Shown one piece after another: positions 30,591 to 40,900 of a stretch of 64,000 nt of DNA (position 1 is its first letter; each line of letters opens with the position of its first letter). This DNA comes from Symbiodinium natans. Its lineage: Eukaryota; Sar; Dinophyceae; Suessiales; Symbiodiniaceae. A program made the translations under genes and the position numbers. The DNA is taken from assembly GCA_905221605.1 (NCBI GenBank), contig CAJNDS010002286.1, positions 23,501-87,500 on the forward strand, given 5' to 3'. The notes under the pieces were generated by a model. It saw only the letters and a list, made by a program, of their open reading frames with translations. It was not told the origin of the DNA and ran no database searches.

Positions 30591-31140
30591 AAACCTGGTT
30601 TGGCCCCCTGGCCCCCTGGCCCCCTGGCCCCCCTGGCCCCCCTGGCCCCCCTGGCCCCCCTCTGGCCCCCCTGGCCCCCTGGCCCCCGCCCTGGCCCCCC
30701 TGACCTCCCTGGCCCCCCTGGCCCCCTGGCCCCCCGGGCCCCCCTGGCCCCCTGACCCCCCTGGCCCGCCTGGCCCGCCCCCCTCCCCCCTGGCCCCCTG
30801 GCCCCCCTGGCCCCCCTGGCCCCTGCCCCCCCCCCTGGCCCCCCCTGGCCCCCTGGCCCCCCTGACCCCCCTGGCCCCCCTAGCCCCCCTGGCCGCCCTG
30901 GCGCCCCGGCCCCCCTGGCCCCCCTGGCCCCCCTCTCCCTGGCCCCCCCTGGCCCTCCTGGCCCCCCTGGCCCCCCCTGGCCCCCCCTGGCCCCCCCGCC
31001 CTCCTGGCCTTTCGCCCCCGGCTCCCTGGCCCTGACGCCCCTTTCCTGGCCCCCCTGACCTCTTTGGGCCCTCCTTGGCCCCCTAGTCCCCTGGCCCTCC
31101 CCAGCTCGCTGGCCTAAACCCCCTGACCCCCCTGGCCCCC
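30591..31140. repeat. C-rich CTGGCCCCC minisatellite
   Basis: More than 50 units of CTGGCCCCC/CCTGGCCCC over about 550 bp. The minus strand is G-rich (runs of 4-6 G), so quadruplex or slipped structures are possible. Frames read as Trp/Pro or Gly/Gln runs and are not genes. Confidence 0.9.
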
Positions 31141-31475
31141 CTAAATTGCTCGGCCCCCCAACTCCACCGTTATGCCGGCTCTTATGCCGGCTGCCCCCTG
31201 CCTCCCTGGCTCCTAGCCTGGCCCTTTGTCTCCGACCCACACCCGAACATCATGAAACTGAATAAGTTTTTAAAAATGAACTGTTGCCTTGAGTTTAGGC
31301 CTAAACCCTAAAAGGAACAGGTTTGGGTGGTTTTGCCGCCTCGGACGGCGTGGGGTGGGAGAAAAGTGTTAGATGGCCCTCCACAATCGGGCCAAAGCTG
31401 CTCTTCGCACCTCACGAAGCTTTCGAGCTGGTTCCGAAACCTAACCTTCACAGCACCTACGCCCTATCACAGCAA
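31141..31475. other. No gene recognised
   Basis: Unique sequence between the C-rich minisatellite and a long CCCTAAA array; no coding signal found. Confidence 0.4.
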
Positions 31476-31729
31476 ACCCTAAACCCTAAACCCTAAACCC
31501 TAAACCCTAAACCCTAAACCCTAAACCCTAAACCCTAAACCCTAAACCCTATAAACCCTAAACCCTAGACCCTAAACCCTAAACCCTAAACCCTAAACCC
31601 TAAACCCTAAACCCTAAACCCTAAACCCTAAACCCTAAACCCTAAACCCTAAACCCTATAAACCCTAAACCCTAGACCCTAAACCCTAAACCCTAAACCC
31701 TAAACCCTAAACCCTAAACCCTAAACTTG
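31476..31729. repeat. CCCTAAA array with an internal duplication
   Basis: About 36 units. The variant CCCTATAAACCCTAAACCCT followed by AGACCC occurs twice, about 113 bp apart, showing that a block of the array was itself duplicated. Confidence 0.92.
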
Positions 31730-32617
31730 GCGTGGGAGGCAGGCAGGGGGCCACTCACGTGGTAGTCCTTTGAGACTGCCCCGCTCTGCCCCGTGGTTCC
31801 GGCTCGCCCCATGGCCCCCTCACCTGGCCCCCTGACCTGGTCTCCGTCCGTTGGGGTTTCCAGGCGGTTTCCAGTCCAAGGACGCCCCGGCGACCCTAGC
31901 ATTGGGCCTTGCGAGCGTCGCTCCGCAGCTGCCTTGAACTCGGCCAAAAGCTTCCTATGCTTGCCCCAGTGCGCTTCCTATGCTTGCCCCAGTGCTGTAT
32001 GAGCCGTTGTGCGGGGTTTGGGCCCCGCCCCCGGCTTCAGGTGGCCCTGGGGCCTCTTGCCGCCACGAATCCGGCTCCGCCTCCGCTGCCTGACTGTGGG
32101 CAGGGGGCCGCGTCTGCGGCGACCGGCTGGACTTCATCCATCATTCATCACGAAAACCATCCATGAGTCTTTCTTTCCATAACGAAGAATCTTCCCGAAG
32201 AGCACCTCCGTTGAAAAACCCTACCAAAACAACTGCTAAACCCTAACCCTAAACCCCTAACTCTTAACCTCTAAACCCCTAAACCCACAACCCGAAACCC
32301 TAAACCCACAACCCTAAAACCCAAAAGCCTTAAATTCTAATCCCCTAAGCCCTCAACCCCTAAACCCTAAACCCACAACCCTAAAGCCCCAAATCGTGGA
32401 AGTCGGGGAAGACTCGTTCAGTGTCAGGCTTTCAGAGTGCCAGGGAACCCGTAGCTGAAAGCCCCAACGCCCTAAGGCCCTCCCTTTGGTGTGTTTGGGG
32501 TTTAGGGTTTAGGGTTTGGGGTTTGGGGTTTGGGGTTTATGGTTTAGGATTAGCTTGCTATTCAGGGTAACTTGGCTGTCCAGGTAAACAGGCCCCAAAT
32601 GCCCCCTCTTCGCCCAA
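31730..32617. other. Unique spacer plus degenerate telomere-like DNA
   Basis: 31730-32230 is unique with a 25-bp direct repeat (CTATGCTTGCCCCAGTGC at 31957 and 31979). 32230-32400 is degenerate CCCTAAA, and 32495-32550 is TTTAGGG/TTTGGGG. No gene recognised. Confidence 0.5.
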
Positions 32618-32711
32618 GGTTGGCTACGTCTCCGTTACGGGCCAGCAGGCTGGAGTTTTTGAGATCGTTCCGGAGCCTGGCTGTGTTGGGGTGGGGGACG
32701 CTATTGGTCTT
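32618..32711 (+). CDS. Exon-like island
   Basis: A frame reads KVGYVSVTGQQAGVFEIVP and continues to DAIGLSS; coding in character, no family recognised. It may be an upstream exon of 32803-33709. Confidence 0.3.
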
Positions 32712-32802
32712 AGCTCAACAAAAAGAGGGACCCCTGTATCCAAAAATCCCGAAGACCTCGGGGCCCCACCTGCCTTAAGCCCATCCCTCCGGCAGTCAGC
32801 AG

Positions 32803-33709
32803 GCGTCCAACTCTCTGCTCGGCACCCTCCAGGACATTGCCGAGTGTTTTAACGAAAGCCCGCGCTGCGTAAGTCCGCAGTCAATGAACATGCTTGTTGG
32901 GATTTTGTTGGCTATGCTTCCAAGTCTGAGATCTGCTCCGTATAATGAAGGGGTCAGAATAATTGCAAATAATATTCCCCTATGGTCCCTTTATAGTGAT
33001 ACTAGAAAGGCCTCACAAAAACCCTATTCACATGATGTAGGTCCCCTACATGATTTCAGGACAGCTTGCGCAACTCGGTCGATGTAACCCTCACGTTCGA
33101 AGCAAAGTTCGCGACGCAGTCGGATGTTGAGACCGCCGAGAATGACATCCAAGGCCACTCCAGCTGATTTTTAGGTAAGCATCTTGAATATGTTGAATGA
33201 CCCAAGTATGCTTCGAAGCTGTCTTTCAGTTTGGCACAGGACTTCGATCGACCCTAGACCTGCGTGTTTGTAGGCTCCGTGTACTTTTTTTTCGGGGTTT
33301 CTTCCTACTCGGAACATGCATCAAAGCGCGGGATGCTGCGGCGCAAGTAGTGTGGCAGAAGGCCTGATACTGGGTCTGCGCGACATGAACACCCGGACTC
33401 GAAATCTACCCCAAACCCTCATAAGCTCCCCAAACCCTTTGGTGGGTTTCAAGGGGAAAGGGATTAAGCCAGAAACCCTAAAACCCAAAACCCTAAACCC
33501 TAAACCCTAAACCCTAAAACCTAAAACCCTAAACCCTAAACCCTAAACCTAAACCCTAAAACCCTAAAACCCTAAACCCTAAACCCTAAAGCCCTAAACC
33601 CTAAAACCCTAAACCCTAAACCCTAAACACGAAGTCGACGCAGGGAACCCTGGCTTCGTGACCGACTTCCAGCAGACTGTCCAGGCGCTGTACCCAGGCA
33701 TGGCGAACG
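32803..33709 (+). CDS. Three exons of an SEA-like extracellular protein
   Basis: Exons 32803-32868, 33060-33153 and 33644-33709 join in one frame. The first follows GTCAGCAG and ends at a GTAAGT donor; the second follows GATTTCAG and reads SVDVTLTFEAKFATQSDV; a GC-AG intron (33154-33643) holding a CCCTAAA array leads to NPGFVTDFQQTVQALYPGM, which ends at a GT. The strand-helix pattern is SEA-like. Without splicing, exon 2 stops at a TGA 18 bp past the GC donor. Later exons may lie at about 34498-34553 (acidic, DYDFDRDDETDE). Could be the 5' part of the Cys-module gene, split by the copia insertion. Confidence 0.45.
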
Positions 33710-34750
33710 GTCAGGGTTTAGGGGTTTAGGGGTTTAGGGGTTTAGGGGTTTAGGGGTTTAGGGTTTAGGGTTTAGGGTTTAGGGTTTAGGGTTTAGGGTT
33801 TAGGGTTTAGGGTTTAGGGATCATTTGGGCTTTGGAAGCTTGGGGTTGAAGAGGGAGTTTAGGGTTCAGGGAGTTTGGGCTTGAAAAAGGGAGCTTAGGG
33901 ATGACACGGGTCTGAAGCTTAGGCTCAAGGTGTAGGGTTTACTTGGTACAGAGCAAGAGGCTGACACAAACCAAGGCAGGGGCACTGTCCCCAAAACCTA
34001 GACCCCAAACCCCAAACCCCAAACCCCAAACCCCAAACCCCAAACCCTAAACCCAAAACCCGAAACCCTAAACCCTAAACCCTAAACCCTAAACCCTAAA
34101 CCCTAAACCCTAAACCCACAAGTGGTCTTGGAGCCCTCGCTGCCCTAGCTGGCAGCTCCACAAGGCCATTCTCTGCACAGCTGGTATCTACAACAGCTAG
34201 AACAAGAAGAGGTGCACGAACAATGAGAGCAACAAGAGCGCCCACACAACAGCTACAAGAGCAGGAATAGAAGGAAGAGCCTGGCAGCACTCGCCCAGCC
34301 GTGGATGTATGAAGTTGCAAGTCATGGGGCGCGTTGTTAAGTTGTCAGCGTCAGGAGACTCGTGCTGAATAGATGTGCGGAAGGTGTCTGGAGCATGCAC
34401 CTGCAAAGGGGGCTAAGGACAGACTTCTGTGGCAGGATGCTCTGTAGGGTTTAGGGTTAGGGTTTAGGGTTTAGGGTTTAGGGTTTAGGGTTTAGGGTCT
34501 AATGACTACGACTTTGACCGCGACGATGAGACTGATGAATGCCACTGCGCCAGGTGAAACAATCGATGTCTCCGAGGTGTCTCTTGCCGGGTCTCCACTC
34601 CAGGCCTGGTTCTTTTGTAGATACCTGGTAGGGTTTAGGGGAAATCAGGCCAATAAGGCTTAAGGGTTTAGGGCTTAGGGCTTAGGCTTAGGGTTTAGGG
34701 CTGAGGGTTTAGGGCTTAGGCACAACCGTAGAGTTGTTGCAAGGACACAA
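33472..34750. repeat. Telomere-like arrays of both orientations
   Basis: CCCTAAA 33475-33630, TTTAGGG 33713-33820, CCCCAAA/CCCTAAA 33998-34114, TTTAGGG 34445-34499, and degenerate TTAGGG-like DNA 34630-34725. The stretch 34115-34440 is unique; no gene recognised there. Confidence 0.88.
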
Positions 34751-34752
34751 AC

Positions 34753-34936
34753 TGTTAAACCTGCGCTTTTGCTTCCCTTGGCAATGACTCACGCATGTCC
34801 TTCTCCCGCGGCCATTGCGGCTGACATCACTGCCCAGTCGGGCCCACTTGAGCGATTCTTTCATGGAAAACCAGCCTTACGCTTCCTTGCTCTGCAGCCA
34901 CGCGGTGTTTCTGCACTGAGCGAGTGGTTTGCTAAG
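34753..34936 (+). repeat. 5' LTR
   Basis: 184 bp, matches 43239-43422 with no mismatch noticed. Confidence 0.92.
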
Positions 34937-34937
34937 T

Positions 34938-34950
34938 TGGTAGCGGAGCC
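34938..34950 (+). promoter_or_regulatory. Candidate primer-binding site
   Basis: TGGTAGCGGAGCC begins one base after the 5' LTR. It matches the usual copia PBS (TGGTATCAGAGC) at most positions; the host's own initiator tRNA would decide. Confidence 0.55.
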
Positions 34951-34966
34951 TGTTTGATACCTCGCG

Positions 34967-37900
34967 ATGCCCCGAGTGCCCGAGATGTTCCACATGGCGG
35001 GCGAGTCTGACCGACCCGAGACCGCTGATGAAGAGGACTGGGATGGCACCGAGTCAGCATCGCAGAGGTCTAGCGCGATCCAAGGGCACACAGCTAGCAC
35101 TGCGGAATACTCTGCAGCTACCCCTGCGGCGGGTGTTTTCGCAGCTGCTTGGCGCTGCACCACTTGTGACAGCCCTGACCTTCACAGGAACTCTTCCGGT
35201 GATTGGGTGTGCTCAGGATGTGGCGGACTGGACTACTATCGGGTGAATGAGCAGACATGGAGGCGCACCGGGCATGGAACGTGGATGTACTTCCCTGAGG
35301 GACAGGAACCGCCTCCTCCCTGGCTTCGCGCCCCCACGCCCGTAGCTCCAGAACGAACTCCTGGACCGCCTTCCTCAGCGCCCCCGACTTCGGAGACGGC
35401 GCCCAGCAGCAGCAGTGGAGCAGCTCGCCGTAGGCGACGCCGACGGCATGGAGGCCGACCCGACCCAGATGGCGGAGAGTGGCGAGAGCAGGCGGAGTCC
35501 GAGACACTGACCCACGACACCATGGTGACGGTGAGCTCGCGACATCAGCGCCTACAACCCGACCCTCGACTACCTGGACTCGGCCCCGCTGCCCCTGCGC
35601 TTCTTGGCCACCTTGATCGAGCCCCTGGAGGCCTCGAAGAATACGATCAAGGACTACTTGGAGAGCATCCTGCCATTTTGGACACAGCAGCCACACCTGG
35701 CAGACGGACAAAGGTGTCTTCTTCCTCTACGCCGTCGTGGACGAGCCGCATGGGGCCCGAGCGTGGCGTCAGGTGGCGCGGCGGCGCGGCGCCACTGCCG
35801 CCGAAGTGGTCCTATGACAAAGAGGACCTCAGAGCCTTCGCAAAGTACGAGAGGAAAGTCCGACTTTGGGAGATAAAGGTCGAGCCCTTCATGTCAAAGC
35901 GCGAAGCTGCGCTCCACCTGTACAACGCCCTCTCCGGCGAGCCTGAACAGGAACTAGAACACGCGCCGCTGGACAGGATCAACTCCCCCCAAGGGATCAA
36001 CTACATCTTGGAGCAGCTTCGCGGACCGATGTCCCAGCGCCTGGTTTACCAAAAGCGCCGCTTCCTCTCCGACTACGAGAACATCAACCGCTACCCCAAC
36101 GAGCACCTGCGAGCCTTCACCAATCGGTACCGCAGGGTTGAGCGCAACCTCGAAGCAGTCGACATCAATGTCACAGCAATGTACGACAGCGAGGCTCGGG
36201 GCAGCCGCCTCCTGGACCGTTCCCGCCTGAGTCCCCAAGACCAGCGGCTCGTGCTGGTTGGGGCACGTTACTCGTTGACTTTCGAGGACGTTTCGGAATC
36301 CTTGGTGATGCAGTTCCCCGACTTTAAGCCAGCGCCGCCGGTCATGGGCAAGGATGGACAGTTGATCTCCAGGGCAAAGGGATCCGGCAAGTACGGCGGC
36401 CAGACAACGCAGCAGCAGCCGACCTCGCAAGGCCATCAGGGCAGCAAGGGCAACGGCAAGTTTGGTCCCAAGAAAGTCTTCCTCGCTGAGTCCGGCGAGC
36501 CCGTGGAACAGTCAGAGCAGCAGGAGCTAGAAGAGCCTGATGGAGAAGATGGCGCTGAGACGCCCGGAGCAGACCAGGCCGAGTATGACCAGACCGCTGA
36601 GTTGGAGAATGGCGACCAGGACGATGACCTTGACGATTTGGTGCAAGTGCTCACAGTCACAGCAAGACGCCTGGCTTCAGTCAAGCTGGGTAGGAAGTAC
36701 ACAGGCAACAAGGCCTCGCCAAGTGAGCTCAAGAAGAAAACAGCCTGCGCCATCTGCGGTGAAGTTGGGCACTGGAAAGGGGACCCTGAATGCAAAGTGT
36801 CCGGCAAAGGTGCCTCGGCTTCAACTTCGTCTCCTTCCTCCGGGCCTTCTGCCAAGAAAGGAGGCAAGGGAGATAAGCCCCACCAGACATTCACAGTCAT
36901 GCACAGTGACCTCGGTAACTACGAAGTTCGAACAGGATATGGCACGGCCTTTGGAGATCCTGACCAAGTTGCGTACCAGGTCAATGTTGTGTTTTCCACC
37001 CAGGAGGTCACCCATAACTCAGGCTTCGTGGGCTACATGGTGTTAGACACAGCTTGTCAGCGCACGTGTTGCGGCCGCAGGTGGCTTCAAGAACATCGAG
37101 ACTTGCTCGCCATCTACGACCTCGACACCGCGAAGGTGGATTGCAGGGATAAGTTCCAGTTCGGTAAGGGCGAACCCATAACAGCAGACCTTCGAGCATA
37201 CATCCCAGCAGTCCTTGACGATGGTTCGGCTTTCTACTTTGGCACAGGCGTCCTCGACGCTGGCGTTCCGCTGCTGGCGAGCAACCCCCTCTTGAAGGCG
37301 CTTGGCATGGTTTTGGACTTGCCTAGGATGGTTGTCTATTTTGAGCTTTTGTCAGCTGAAGTACCTGTTGTCAATTTGAAGGGTCACCTTGCAATCAACA
37401 TTGCTGCCTTTTCCGCGAGCACAACTGCACACCTGAAGCGTCAAATGGGCTTGACTGACTGGCAGAACGCGGCTCCCGAGCTCCCGCTTGAACAGCCGTC
37501 ATCGTACGAGTCAATAGGTCATGCATCAGCCGCCGCCACAATGGTTGCAGAGATGGCGCTTCCTGATGCAGACCTTGTTCCTCTTCAAAAAGAACCTGTA
37601 TCGTCAGATGTGTCGTGCAGTGCGCCTGGGGATTTGGGACCGAGCCTGGCTGACCCAGGCGACGCCGCCACGCCTGGACAACTTGTTCGAGATCAACCCC
37701 CAGGACTGCAGCCACGACGACATCTACAGGTACGGCAATGCAACCGGACGCTACGCCAGGTGCCGGAAGTGCAGGACAAGATGGGTGTGGAAAGACGCCG
37801 ACCGAAAGTGGCAACTGCGCCCCTCCAAAGAATCTTCGCGCTCATCGGCACTGCCGTTGCCCTCCTCGGACAATACAGCGCCGGCACCAGCGCCCAGCAG

Positions 37901-40900
37901 GACGACTTCGCTTCGGGCGGCGTCGGCCAAGACGAGACCTACCTCAGCGCGGCCCTCCCGCAGTATGACCTCTCGCACCTCGAGGGTGAGACCTTCCACA
38001 CGGACGAGCTCAGCCGAGGAGGAGGAGGAGGAGCGCCCGGACGCATGGAGACTCCTGGACGACGATGGCCAGGAGACGGAGGAGTACGACTGGGGCGCAT
38101 GAAGGGCATCAAGCGGTTGACGGGCAACATCAGCCGCGCCAGTCGCATCTTGGGTGGCGAAGTAAAGGTGTACCAGTCTCTACCAAGCGTGGCTTCGAGA
38201 CCTCCCGGTTGTGTGGACCTCCTGGAGTTGTTTGCTGGAGAAGCCCGACCAAGCGCAGCAGCAGCAGAGCATGGGTTACACGCCTGCCAGCCAGTTGATC
38301 TTATTCACGGCTGGGACCTCGACACGCCTCGAGACCAAGATGCGGTGCGCGCAATGGTTCGACGCCTTCGGCCTTGGCTCCTACTTGTCGGATATCCGTG
38401 CACATACTACAACTCCTTCAACGGGAACATGAACCACGGCCGTCGGCCTCATGAACTACAAGCTCGCCGCGAACTTGACCGACCTCGACGGGAATTCCTG
38501 GTCGAGCTCTGCAAGGAGCAAGCCGAGCATGGACGTCGCTTTCTCATCGAAAACCCCCAGCGCTCCAGGTTGTGGGAGCAGGAAGAACTGCTCAACCTAG
38601 CCAACCTACCAGGAACTACAATGGGCCATGCTCACCTTGGCGCTTTCGGCATGGAGACTTCGGATGGCCAGCCCGTGGTTAAGCCAATCGGCGTCCTCAC
38701 CAACATGCCTGGACTTGCTGAACGACTCTCTGTCCAGTTGAGTGCGGCAGACAGACAGTACTGCACGCCGATACGGGGCACCGAGAAAAAACGCTCACAG
38801 GTCTACCCCCACGCCTTTGTGCATGAAATCCTCGTCCACTTACGCGAGCTCGTGGCCGAGAAAGAGCCTCTGCGCTTTGGCAAATTTGAGGTATTTGCTG
38901 TGGCGCGCCCCGTCTCCGACATCAAGGCTTGGGGCGATGTCTTCGCGCAGTTGACCCGTGACTTCGCAGCGCCAAATCGACGCTCTGTTGACATCGACCT
39001 CAACTCCCAGCTGGGCAAGGACATCCAAGACCTGTTCCGCATCAAGGCCGTAAAGATTCAGGCAGCGCCGTCCCCTATTCAGCGACGCTTCCTCATGAAC
39101 CAGCCCTACTCGGCCAGGGGAGTTGCTCTTGAGTATATTGATGGCAGCCGACACATAGAAGTTGAGCAGCTGGAAGATGTCAGACATCCCAAGGGTCGGT
39201 TCAACCAAGCTGTTCGCTACGCTGTCTTCATCTACGGCGACTCCTATCAAGATCCAACAGCAGTGCATGAAGGCGATGTTCATGACCCCTCCGTGCCTGT
39301 TCCTGGCCTTCCAACCGACGTCACCTTTCCAACGCTGGGACAGCAAGTTCCGCCCGAGATCCGGCGGTCCGTGGCACGCTTGCACACCAATTTGGGACAT
39401 CCTTCACCCCAGGAGCTTTCCAGGCTACTCCTACATCGAGGCATACCGAATGCTGCTGTGTTGGAGTGCGTGAAGAAGCTTCATTGCGCCACCTGCGAGC
39501 GGCTCAAAGGACCGCAACAACCACGGCCAGCCTCAAGCACCGTGCCCTCGACAGCTTCTCAGTTCAACGAGCTTGTGCAAGGGGACTTCTTCTACGTTCG
39601 TCTCGCCACCGGACAAGCCATACAAGTCCTGGGCTTGGCCGACACTGCCACAGGGTTCCATCAAGCTGCAGTACTTCGCACAAAGGGCGCCAAGGAGACC
39701 TACGACCTCCTTGACAGGATCTGGTTAAGACCATATGGACTTCCAGCGCGCCTTCTGCTAGATCCAGACCCATTGTTCCAAGGCGACTTTGACGACATGC
39801 TGTCGACCGTGAATGTGCAGGTGGACTTCTGCCCCGCCGAAGCTCATTGGGTGATCGGTATGGTAGAAAGAAGAAACGCTGTTCTACGTACAGTCTTGGA
39901 GCGACTGATCAGCGACCATAGTGCTTCCACTGTGGACGACCTCGAGTATCTGATCTCTCCGGCGATTCACTCCATGAACTCCTTCATCACCAACAAGGGC
40001 CGCAGCCCATTTCAAGCGGTCTTCGGAAGAGTCCCTCAAATGCCTGGAGGCCTGTTCACTGATCAGGGCGCGCTGGCGGTGAGTCCACTGGACCCAGGGC
40101 TCAATGCCACCTTGATCCGCAGCGAGGCCATACAGTACCTCAGCGCCATGAACGCGGACAAAGGTCTTCGACGAGCACTACTGCGCAAAACCCGGAACAC
40201 CAAGGTTCCTGACCTGCAACCTGGGCAAAGGTGCTCTTTCTGGCGATGGCGCAAACGTGGCCTGCGCAAACGTGGCGCATGGACGACAGGGCGCTTCCTG
40301 TCCTGGGACCCAGAACAACCCGGGAAGCAAGCTTGGGTGCGCAGCGGCAACTCCACCATACTAGTCGCGACCGAACAGCTACGAGAAGCCATAGGCTTCG
40401 AAAGCTGGGCTCCCGACGAGCGCGACGTTCAGGCGCTCAAAGATGCAATGATCGACTTGAAGGAATCCGTGTGGCAGGACGAACGTGGGTTGGCGCCTGA
40501 GACCGCCGACGTGGAGGACGACTACGACCTGCAGGACTACGAGCCGTCGATGCCGGCGACGCCCAGTATGGCGCCAATCGACACGGTCGTACCGCTGCGA
40601 GAACAACTACAAGCCCGGCCTTCACTTCCTGCGCAACAACGAGGCCAAACAACCAACTATAACTTGAACATGAGTCCGACCTACCATCAGACCATCATGC
40701 ACCAGCAAAGGTTTGGGGACCCGGACTCCGCGCTAAACAAAGCACGGACTACGCCGCGGGGACCTCGAGCATCAAGGACGCCCAGAGGTCGCTCACGGAC
40801 ACCTTCTCGACTTACACCAACTTCAGAACTACCTGCAGGAGATGGTCGAGAGCAACCGCAACAACCTCTTGAACTACCCGATGGTGCTGCAGTAGAAACA

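Noticed and set aside
30583-31240. Collagen-like Gly-rich and Pro/Trp-rich frames
   Set aside because: Both strands read through the CTGGCCCCC array; no domain outside it.
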